NCBI GenBank assembly: GCA_018398765.1
Contig: JAHBMJ010003761.1
Coordinates: forward strand, 12,446-76,445
Direction: 5' to 3'
From: Chromera velia
Taxonomy: Eukaryota > Sar > Chromeraceae
DNA: 64,000 bases
A program made the translations under genes and the position numbers. Below the pieces are notes generated by a model that was not told where the DNA came from, ran no database searches, and was given only the letters and a program-made list of their open reading frames with translations. Every line of letters starts with the position of its first letter. Position 1 is the stretch's first letter. This document shows, one piece after another, positions 10,060-19,500 of the stretch.

Positions 10060-13000
10060 CTACTCCTGATTGAGTTTTTCCAGCAGAGAGGACATCAGCA
10101 TGCCACCCGCCGTTTCAGCTTCGAGGGCGCTTCGAGAAGACGCCAGAGACTTGCACTCCTTTTTGTGCCCCCCCTTCCACCCCGTCCTCTGACATTCTTT
10201 GGAACAATAACGTGCCACCCCATAGTGGTTGCAAGTCTGCAAGCCCTTCCCCACCTTGTCACATATCCAGCAGCCTTTCTCGGGCCGCTGGGGCTCAGAC
10301 ACCACTCCACCTTCCTGGGCCTTCCCGGCTTCCCCCTGGTCCACAAATGTCGTGAAGTCTCGTCCCCTTTCCATCTCCCTCCTGTCACATTCTTCCCCGA
10401 GCAACTTCGAGGCCGCACTTTCGGTCCACCCTTCCCTCACACCCCCCCTATTCCCTGCAGCTGCAACGCTGGAAGAGGCACAAGAGGACGAGGAGGAGGA
10501 CGAAGAACTCTCCATCTCCCCCTCATGACCCTCTCCTACAAGGCCTGGCTGCTGTTTCCGGCTTGCTGCCTCGTCCTCTTTTTCGAGTTCTGCCCTCACC
10601 TCCTCAGGGCGCTTCTATGCATCTGCAGCCCGGTCTTTAAGAAACAACATACGGCGGCCAGACACCCCACTCCCAGACGCAAAACGCCGCAGAGAACGCT
10701 CGAGGACGGGGCTGAAGAGGGTCTCTTTCAGACCTCCCACCACGATGAGAACTTGGAGCAGCTTTGCGAAATCCATGTACTTTGAGTGGCCGCACATGGA
10801 GAACTCACACCTGTGGCACTTTTCTTGGCCCTGCGAGGCCCAACAGGCAGTGACTGAGGAGCTGAAGATGCCGACAGCGAGAAGGCAGCAGGCGTCCTTC
10901 TGAGCCTTCGGAAACCGACCGAGACCATCGTTGCCGCCCCTGCAAGAGTTCGCCTGCACTGCCGCCCGCACCTGCACTCACTCACTCACTCACTTGCTCA
11001 CTCACTCATTCAGTGATTCCCTGGGAAAAAGGCTCAGTTGTTTGTCAGTCCATCTACTTGTCCATCTATCCACCCATCCATCAACCCCCCTAAAGTACGA
11101 GAGCTGCGAGAGACTAACGTTGGAAGCCACCGCAAAAAAAACAGATGAAGGATTGCAAAAAAAGCGAGATCGGAAAATCAATTTCACGGGAGACAAGACC
11201 ATCAAAATAGAGATGAGATCTGAGAGGGTCACAACAGAAGTCAAACACGATTCTAGGCTGGGAAGGAAGGAAGAGAACTAAAGGAAGCCAAAAAAGGGCG
11301 AGAAAAGGACATAGACAGACTGGAGCTTGACCAGCGACATACATGTTTGTCGTTCTCTCTGAGCAGCTCTCCGAATCTATCCTCGTTAGCAGAGAGAACA
11401 GCCATCACTTCCCTCCAATTCCCCTGATTCACCCCCGCAAACAGTGGACTCATGATCTCCCTGTAGCACTGTGTGACGCCCTTCTCGTCCTTCTATGTCG
11501 ATTTCGGCTTTGTGCCGTCTCTAGAGATCTGCAATGAGCTCCCGTGGAAGGCGAAGGGATCGACAAAGAACCCCCCGTGAGTCTCTGCCTGTTTAAGGAG
11601 AACCTTCACAGGCAGACTGCCGAAACCTTGATAGGCTGCAAGCATGAGGGGGGAGTCACGCGCAGGCACGAGCACTCTGGATATGTCCTTCACATGGAAG
11701 GGGGGACATCCCTTCTCGGGGAGTTTCGTGAGCATGAACACCTCGAGACTGTCCATCTCCGAGGTCTCCCGTGAGAATGGTTCGAAGTCGTCTGTCATGA
11801 TGAACAGACAGTCAAGCATGGTGTACGACTCGTTCTTCTGCGAGTGATTCACAGCATGCGGGACAAATGGGTGGTCCATCCAGGAGGCGAACTCGCCCCT
11901 ATCCACCGGATACCCCTCCCTCTTATCCATCACCCTCGACATAACCTCATAAGTGTTTCGCATCCTACCCAGCCACTCCAATGCCCCCTCCGTGGCCTCC
12001 CACATCGGCAACACCGCTGCTGTAGTGACGACCTCAGAGACCAAGCCCAGCGGGGTGTGGGAGAGCATGGGCACTTGCGGGAAGGGTCTGTCACCGAGAA
12101 GCAAATCGATTGTGAGCACGTGATTCTGGAGGAAGAATCCGAGAGCCAAATGGGGTCGGTCTATAAACGTCTCCCCCTCCTCCAAATCCGGATAATGCCA
12201 TTCAAACTCAGTCCGTGTCTTTTCAGACATCAGTGCATACTGGCACAGAACAAAAATGCTCGTCCACACACCGATGGAGGAAGTGTAGTCAGCGTACTTG
12301 TCTGCGTTCTTGAATCCCCTCCGCATGATGTCCATACACCTGCGGGGTCCCGCTGTCATGAACACGACGGCAGGAAAGAACGCGTACATATTCACGTAGG
12401 AGCTTGATGTATAGAAGTTGTACTCGAAAGGGATCAGCTCCTGGTAGACCTCATAGGCCTCGGAGTATTTTCCCAACTTGCGGAGAGTGTTGGCGACTCC
12501 GTACATGCACCTCAACCACCCCCTCCAACAAGGCACTTTCCAGCAATCGTTGCGCTGCTTCCCATCCTCATCCTGGCGGCATTCCTCCACCTCGTGGGGT
12601 GCAACCATGCCAAACTTCAGAGGCGCCCCCTTCTTGTAAAACTCCAACGCCTCCTCAAGGGAAGACGAACAGAAGGCAAAGACAGCATAAGCATCGGCAC
12701 AGTCGGGTGCCGACTCCAGGGCCTGCTCTGCATGCTCACGAGCTTTGTCGAGCTCCCCAGCGGAGAGGAACCCGTAGGCTCTCGACACTTTTTTTCAGGC
12801 GCTGATTTGATCAGCAGTCTGCAACTCTGGGCACTGCAGCTCTGGCTGGATCAAGCCGAGGCCCTTCGTATTTCGACCGGCCGTCTTTGCACTGAACTCA
12901 TCGTCCGTAACGCTGCCGTTCGGGACCGTCTCGAAGGGAAGAGGGACCCACAGGTTCAGGGGCCCTTGGTTGAAGGGGTTGGAAATGCGCCGCATGTAGT

Positions 13001-13247
13001 CCACATCAAAACCGCACCTCCCGAACTTGAGGTTCGGAGTGAACTGCGGTCCCGTGGGTGGCCTCTTTGCGCGACGAAGGTTTGACACTTTCACACCAAC
13101 GACCTCTCCTGAGGGGAGACTCACTTCCAGACGGCCTGCCTGGAAGTCCATTCCTTTGGTGACCCTGCCGACTCTTCCGTTGAGCTCGGGTCTTTTCTGA
13201 AGCCCCTGAATGGACACATAAGAGCCGACACTAAGTCTCTCTGCCAT
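10060..13247 (-). pseudogene. SH3-like/TPR/ankyrin-like/MYND protein gene with three in-frame stops
   Basis: Two exons join in phase 0: 13247-11343 (donor GTATGT) and 10971-10060 (acceptor GTGCAG). The start is the ATG at 13247-13245. The conceptual product of about 938 residues has an N-terminal SH3-like/KOW-type segment (about 1-60, with GLQKRPELNGR) and a TPR region resembling ST7-like proteins (about 155-260, with SAPDCADAYAVFAF). Two ankyrin-like stretches follow (around 550 and 600), then a poly-Ser linker and a C-terminal MYND finger (about 869-908). Three stops interrupt an otherwise open frame: TGA at 12797-12795, TAG at 11495-11493 and TAG at 10617-10615. There is no frameshift in 2.8 kb. 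One MYND zinc ligand is replaced: CNHY where C-x2-C is expected. TPR/MYND proteins usually act as protein-interaction scaffolds. A recently decayed gene is likeliest; read-through is possible. Confidence 0.75.
10978..11010. repeat. CTCA microsatellite in intron
   Basis: Short (CTCA)n array directly upstream (on the minus strand) of the exon 2 acceptor of the MYND locus. The acceptor therefore reads GTGAGTGAGTGAGTGCAG. Confidence 0.9.
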
Positions 13248-13911
13248 ATTTTGAAAAGACGCCGTCTGAGACGGTTATTGGTTTTCGTGAAGGAGACGGG
13301 AAAGCTGCGATGCGCAAACACGCACTCTGCTTGCTATTACACACGCATCGATCGAATAGGCAACTGTGCGCGCTGAAGAGATAAATCGAAGAGATAGACC
13401 TCACAAGACCACTAAACAGGATGAAGAGCTGGCCAGATCGAGCTGAAAAAAAGAACAGAGTGCTGCTCGAAGAGTTTCAAGTCGGCTCATAGTCGGCTCA
13501 GTGTCAGAATTTATCGGTCAGTCACATATTACAAAAAAAGTTAATTGCATAAATCGACGAAAACCGTTTCAAAAACAAGACTGACGGACTCTCATGCACC
13601 ACTTCCAAGAACGCTCTCCCTTCGAAAAGAGCTTTTTAGACCAGGCAGAGTTTTTATAGACAAGCCAGGAGGGTCCTCGGTGAACGACCCAACACGAAGA
13701 AATCGTGGGAGCAAGTGAAAGCTCAATATACAAGTTCTCTGACACACTTCTAGCCCAGACCAAATAGCTTCCGTGGCTTCTGCAGGTTCAAATCCTTAAA
13801 AAGCGTCCCCAGGGCCTGACAAGACAGAGGTGCAAGAAGAAGTGAAAGCCCTACAAGCTCTCTCTACTCTTCTCATATCCATTTCGCGACCGTCAATTTT
13901 CTAACATGCAG
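13248..13911. other. Spacer, no gene seen
   Basis: Upstream region of the minus-strand MYND locus. No open frame with coding character and no recognisable RNA gene. Confidence 0.5.
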
Positions 13912-14632
13912 GCACTCTGTATCCCTACAGCAGACTCTGCTTTATGCAAAGCAGGATGCTCAGTACTCTGGAGAAAGAGAGGAAGACTCGTGCTGAGGGG
14001 CGTGCCCGAGTACGCGTGTACTGGGAAAACATGAGTGAAGTATCTTTGCACCTCGCATACGAGGAGTTCCACAAGCTTCCAGAAGAAGGAGAGGCGTGCC
14101 CAGACCTCCGCTGTTGCGGTCCTTCGGTGCCGGCCTGCAATCGCAGATGGGAGGGGATGAAGATAGAGAGTGAAACATTCGACCATTATTATGATTTTAG
14201 CTGGGATGGTGTACATGGTATGGAGCTGATAGAGATGGGGTTTGGGTGTGCGATGGACGTCCTGCTGAAGACCTCATGTGCAAAGCACCACACTGAGTTG
14301 ACCCTCTACTGGGCTCACGTTCTCAACATTTTCGCACTTATGAAGGGGCCTGAGGCTGCCAAGTATGTGGCGATGATGGGAGGGAGGCTGAAGCCTCGAC
14401 AGGAGATGGAGAAACGCTTTCTCGGCGTTTAACTCTCCCTCAAGGAGGTCATCCTGCTGATGACAGCAGGAACCTTCAAGAGGGCCGATATCTACGCTCT
14501 GTCCTACTCTTGGCACTCCGCAGAGCACTCAGACCCCACAGGCAGCACTGCCAACGCCGTCATGCATGCAGGGGTTGGAGGAAAAAGGGTTCGCGGATTC
14601 GAAATCGTTCGTTCGTGCGGGAAGGGAGGAGG
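13912..14632 (+). pseudogene. Unrecognised protein-coding exon broken by one TAA
   Basis: Follows an ACATGCAG acceptor and stays open for 172 codons. It then meets TAA at 14430-14432 and continues in the same frame for another 67 codons with clearly protein-like sequence (LSLKEVILLMTAGTFKRADI) to a GTGAGAGG donor after 14632. The region contains Trp, Cys and Met at frequencies typical of real coding sequence. No family is recognised. As at the neighbouring loci, the stop is one C-to-T step from a Gln codon and there is no frameshift. It could be an exon of the same decayed gene family as the LRR locus downstream. Confidence 0.5.
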
Positions 14633-14801
14633 GTGAGAGGATGTTCTCGAAGGAGCGGGGGGGCAAGCGGGAGAAGAGAGACAAAGAAGAGGACGAGGAG
14701 ACCTGGATGGAGAAGGACGTCCAACGAACAAGCACCAACACCTTTCCTGAAAAAACACTTGCATTTCCCGTTTACTTGCAAGACTTCACCAGTCTCTACC
14801 A

Positions 14802-14981
14802 ATGGCTGCCCATCAAAGGCAGCTAGAACACCTGCAGAGGAAGGACGCCCTCTTCAAGCAGGGACTGGGACTGCTGTCCTGTGATTACGGCAACACGTCA
14901 CGCGAAGTCTTTTTTCTCCGGTGCTCGGAGAGGCTGTTCGTCTGTGGAACCTTGTGCATTTCCTCAGTGCACAGTCGTTAA
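14802..14981 (+). CDS. Short open frame, possible exon
   Basis: 59 codons from ATG 14802 to TAA 14979-14981, beginning MAAHQRQLEHLQRKDALFKQ. The composition (Leu/Gln/Lys helix, then Cys-rich) looks coding. It may be a downstream exon of the 13912-14632 locus, but the phases do not join cleanly. Confidence 0.3.
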   Translation: MAAHQRQLEHLQRKDALFKQGLGLLSCDYGNTSREVFFLRCSERLFVCGTLCISSVHSR

Positions 14982-15631
14982 AAGTTGTGTGCGCTCAGAT
15001 GACTTACCTTTATTCTCCTGAACATCAAAGGCCAGACGCGTCGTACTGATTCTTCCTGGCTTTCTTCCCTTATTCTACCGCGCAACCAATCGGTACATCG
15101 AGAGACAAAGTTAAGAGGATGCAGTGGAAGATGCTTGTTGGTTTCGGCCTGTCGCTTTCGGCCATGCAGGAAACACCTGCATGCGAAGTCTTAATTGTGT
15201 CTGAATGAAGTTCCCATGCAGCAAAAGTAAGCACCCTCAGAGAACTCTTCGAAGGGAGTAGCCCTGCGAGACGACCGCCGCCCCGGTCTTGCACAGACAC
15301 GAAAGCCCGCTTTTCGAGACTGGACAGATGGGTTCGGGTAAGACCTAGCTTCAGCTGACGGTTGTTGCAACAGGCGCGGAGAAATTGAACATCGTTCCAT
15401 GGTTGCTTTCAGGCAAATATGTGTCAGCCGACGGTGCGGATAAAGCACTGGAGGGATCTCTTAGGCACCTGCAGGGTAGAAGGTCCACATCTACATGAAA
15501 AGGGGCCAAGACCTTTGTAACTGCTCGAAAAACAGTTTGCAGATTCATTGAGACACAATTGGCAAGCATCTACTTCCACCATCTGGCTAAGAACGACATG
15601 ACCAGACCGCTTTCAAAAGGTATGACAATTT

Positions 15632-15667
<36 letters not shown>

Positions 15668-16224
15668 GAGGAGATTCGGTGGTGCCTTACCTGTCTTCCT
15701 CCCTTGGCGCCTGTCTCTTCAAATACCCAGAATTCTTTTCCTTTAATGCATGCATGCATGCCTGAAAGCTTATGAGTGAGTTTCTAAGCCAAACGTCTAG
15801 GAAGGGAAGAGAAAAGAAGAGAAGAGAAGAGAAGGTCGGGAACAAATCGAAAACCGTCCGGCCTGCAGTGATTGTGGGTGGATGCATGTGTGTGGGGTGT
15901 GTGCATGGGAGGAGAAGGGAGCGGCCTGAAGCTGTGGTATGTCTTTTCCTTCATCTTACCGCGCTCGCAAGAGTCAAGAGGCAAGATCCGATGTGAGGCG
16001 CTTCAGATTTCTTCAAGTATCCATTTTTTCACTGTGATTGTCACTGCCTCCCTTCTCTCAGGGGCCTGCTGGCGTGGAAACGAGCTGAAGGAGGCGTACA
16101 GGGCGGGAAGACGAGAACGACAACGAGTTGGTCGGTCGAGGTAGGATGAATTCGAATTCATCGTCAATCATATCATGTGTGATGTATCATGTATTCATAA
16201 ATGGTGTTTCACACTCACTTCGCA
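14982..16224. other. Spacer with GAAA microsatellite
   Basis: No supported gene. Contains (GAAA)n at about 15634-15666, a TGCATGCATGCATG run near 15748, and GAAGA repeats near 15810. Confidence 0.5.
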
Positions 16225-16819
16225 CTCTTCACCTAGGGGGGGGCACTCTGGAAGGTTATGGTAGATTTTGAGCCCAAAATAACATAAAATGTGAACAAAA
16301 ACAGATTTTTGCGAGCCAGTCCGGCAACTTGGAGCTCCGCCTGGTCAAGTTACGTCAAAATCTGGTGTTTTTGAAGTGTAAGCTACGTAGTTACTTTGGG
16401 TTACCCCCTTTTTATCTTTGTCACACAAAGAGGTTATAGGTTACCCGGTTACGAGCATTTTGACCTCAGTAACCGACCAAATTTTTAATTTTTGAAAACA
16501 TTCAAAATGATGTTTAGAACACGTTTGAATGCTTTTTGAGGGAGGTTACTTCATTTTTGAGGGGGGTCAAAAAAGATTACGGGTTACCCGGTTACGGGGG
16601 GTTTGGGGGCAAAATGAGTGTGATACATCATTTTTCATCATTTTTGACCATAACCTGAATTATTTAACAATCTTGAAGCCAGTTTTATGAGTAACGAAAC
16701 GCAACTAATCGATTAGCACCACTTTTGACTGATGGTTACATATTATATATTGTAGGGGGGGGGTGTAGGGTCAGTAACCATGGTGTAACCGGCTGAAGTG
16801 CCCCCCCCTAGCTCTTCAC
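16225..16819. mobile_element. hAT-like MITE with 8-bp target-site duplication
   Basis: The element spans 16233-16811 (579 bp). Its ends are inverted repeats, CTAGGGGGGGGCACT on the left and the reverse complement on the right, with weaker inverted similarity continuing inward (GGTTATGG against GGTTACACC). Perfect 8-bp direct repeats CTCTTCAC flank it at 16225-16232 and 16812-16819. An 8-bp duplication is the hallmark of hAT transposases. There is no coding capacity, so it is non-autonomous. The interior carries repeated GGTTACCCGGTTAC-like motifs. Confidence 0.85.
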
Positions 16820-17677
16820 ACACTGCTCCATCATAGCCAGATATAGCCAGAGACCCGTAGGCCGAGGATGACCAAAATGAAAATGTCAAGGGCATGTGGC
16901 GGGCAGGCGGGCATGAAGGAAGATGGCTGCAGGCGGCTGAATGGGGAAGGCGGAGACTTTCAGGGGAACTGGGTTTTCGCCATACAACGAAATCAAGCGG
17001 TGAGCCTTCTGTTTCCTCTAAGTCCATATGTCTCTCTCTCTCTTGCATGCATCTGCCAAGTCATCCCCGCATTCGAGTGCTCTGCATGTCTCAGCTGCCT
17101 TACTGATGCCCTCGCTAAACGTGTAAACGGGCAGTCGTCTTCACTTAGCCCTTCTCGGACACCGAAAGGAAGCAAAAAAAAAAAAAAACAGGGAGACGCT
17201 TCAAGTGGCATCAGCAGCCGAGAGCAGAGCTTTGAGTGCATGAGGGGATCAGTTAGTGTAGTTAGCAAAACCTCCTTTGAATACACGCTTGTGTATATGG
17301 TGCTTTTGAGAAGTCAGGAATGCATAGATGTGTGTGACCCGTTTGATACATAGGGAGCAGCATTTTCATAATGCAGCGTTTGATGTTGATGTTATAGATG
17401 CGTAGATCTATTGTTTGATCTTGGATTCACATGCAAATGTATGAAGTATGAAAAATACAGCAAGGAAGCAAGCGGTTTTCTCGGTTTTCTACAGACGCAA
17501 ACGCAGAGAGTTTCGTACATCTCGCAGCCCCCAAAGAAAGATGGTTACTGAATGTAGTGTTCTTTTTTTTTTCTGCCTCAATCATGAAAGCTTTCTTATC
17601 TCTCCCTTCTTCCTGCTTGCATGCTTTCACCTGGCTGGTCGGATCATCGTTGAATGTGTTGGTTGTTTGTCTGGCAG
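16820..17677. other. Spacer between MITE and LRR locus
   Basis: A frame open from 16868 to 17353 on the + strand contains a poly-Lys run caused by an A15 tract and is not convincing as a gene. Nothing else is supported. Confidence 0.4.
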
Positions 17678-19500
17678 CGGACGAACACTGAGCTTGCATT
17701 CCCCTCTGACTTCCTCCAGCCTGGCTCCTGCAAAAGTAGACGGTGAGTTTTTCATAGTTGCTCTATTTATTCTGCCGCCTCCGTGCCTCGCATGCACACA
17801 GTGGTCCCACGTCACATTGTCTCGTTGCAGTATGCATAAATACAGTGAAAGAATGCAAAAATGCGTATTGCAGTTTTTTTATATGTATGCAGCCTTTGAT
17901 TTCACACAAAGCCACCATTTGCTCTCTGCACATTGCTCCTGGTTGGCCCTTTTGACCCCAAGCTTACAAGATCTTTCTCATATTTTTTGCTCCCCTCTCT
18001 GTGCTTGCGTGCTTGTACCTCTAGTTGTACCTGACCTCATGGGGCTGGAGCATCAATGAATGGATCGACGTGGCGATGGACGGAGACCGCCAGCCTTGGA
18101 GTCCAGGAATGTGGCCGATCGAGAAAGATGCGACACTTGGTACGGGTTAGCTGCTTTTCTCACAGAGGGCGTCTGTTAATTCTTCTGGCTGCCTTCACAA
18201 CATCCCATTGAATCGCGTTGAATGTTGTTCCTTCTCAACTCAAAGCAAGAGAAAGTTAGCAGAAATGCATTCATGCATACATGCAAGAAGGTTTCGCTAC
18301 CGTTCCAGTGCTTGACATCAAGAAATAAATTGCCGCACGAAGAAGGGACTTGGTCAAGCCCTTGTTGTTGCCCATACCATTGGCATGAGAAATTGTGCTA
18401 GGGGAGTCACTGTGCCATCCGTTAATCAACTTGCTAATGTTGGGTTATGGGTTTTTGCGACATAGTTTTTGAAGGAGCTGGAGGGGGTGAGAAACAAGAC
18501 CCCCTACCACAAGTGCGGCTAGATGAACTTCAAGTCCCGAGTCGCCGCAGTGAAAGACAAAAAATACATAATCCATCTGGGCCCCCTGACAGGAACTCTT
18601 GAGCAAGTCCCCCTCTCCCCTCCCGCGTTCCAGCGGCTGCTGGAGGAAAAGAGGCCGGAAGAGAGAACAGACGGCAACAAAGAGGGGTTTGTTGTCAGGT
18701 TCACCAATGGGAAGGAGGATCGCCCATTGGTTGCGAATCTTTACAGAGAATTTGTGCTCGACACGCAAGTGAGAGGACAGAAGGAAATCGACATGGAGGG
18801 GAAATACAAAATTGATACGAAGAAGGAGAAAATGCTGGAGGAGTATTTCGCGTGGTTGGGGGAGCAGCCTGAGTGTTAGGTTGAGGAGGTAGATCTGTTC
18901 AACCGTTATTTAAACGACGACTCTCTTCCCCCTGTCGCTGCTAGTCTTCGCGCCCTCTCTTCACTGCGGGAGTTGAACTTGAAGGGGAACAAATTTGGGC
19001 TCTCCTCCCTGTCTGCACTAACGTGTCTACGCCAACTGAAGGTGAGTGAGCAGAAAGGCAGAGGGAGGAATTAAGTTGTCGAAAGGAGGGAAGAGGGAGG
19101 AATTAATTTTTTGAAAGAGAGGGGAGGGGAAGAGTTCGTTGTTTAAGAAAAGAAGCCATTATGCATACAGACAGGTTGACTTGCACACCCATGAATGAGA
19201 CCCTTGTACGACCTTCACTCAAGAAAGAAGACTTCTTCTTCCTCATTCTGTTCACGGAGAAGAAACTATGATTAATTGTTTGAAAGACACAGACAGATCA
19301 TGGAGTAACCATAATCCCCTTTCTGCATGCAGACATTCAAACTCGCATCTCACCGCGACCCCGTTGCTGCCACCCTCAAGGCAAGCGATGAGCTGAAGGA
19401 CCTCTAGAGAGCCCTGCCTGGTTGTCAACTGCCGAAGAGTACAGCGACAGAGAGGACGAGGAGGGGGGCGGTGGGAGGGCCTATTGTTGCAAATGTGTGA
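17678..19500 (+). pseudogene. Leucine-rich-repeat protein gene, decayed
   Basis: Exon-like blocks: 17678-17742 (RTNTELAFPSDFLQPGSCKS), 18025-18139 (LYLTSWGWSINEWIDVAMDG and onward, donor G|GTACGG), 18466-19041 (donor GTGAGT) and 19333-19500 (TGCATGCAG acceptor). The third block carries a charged segment followed by a leucine-rich repeat (LRALSSLRELNLKGNKFGLS). The fourth ends in the C-terminal cap pattern LKASDELKDL-stop-RALPGC. In-frame TAG codons lie at 18520-18522, 18877-18879 and 19405-19407, and the frame finally closes at TGA 19498-19500. The phases of the first three blocks do not match, which also speaks for decay. LRR proteins generally mediate protein binding; no specific role can be given. 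Confidence 0.6.

Noticed and set aside
10042-10785. 247-codon + strand frame
   Set aside because: Antisense of the MYND locus. The minus strand shows the domain pattern and matching splice phases.
10060-19500. Reassigned genetic code (UAG/UAA as Gln, UGA as Trp or Arg)
   Set aside because: The intact genes (1022, 897, 861, 385 and 372 aa) use roughly 100 or more CAG/CAA codons and no in-frame UAA, UAG or UGA. A reassigned code should place some there too.
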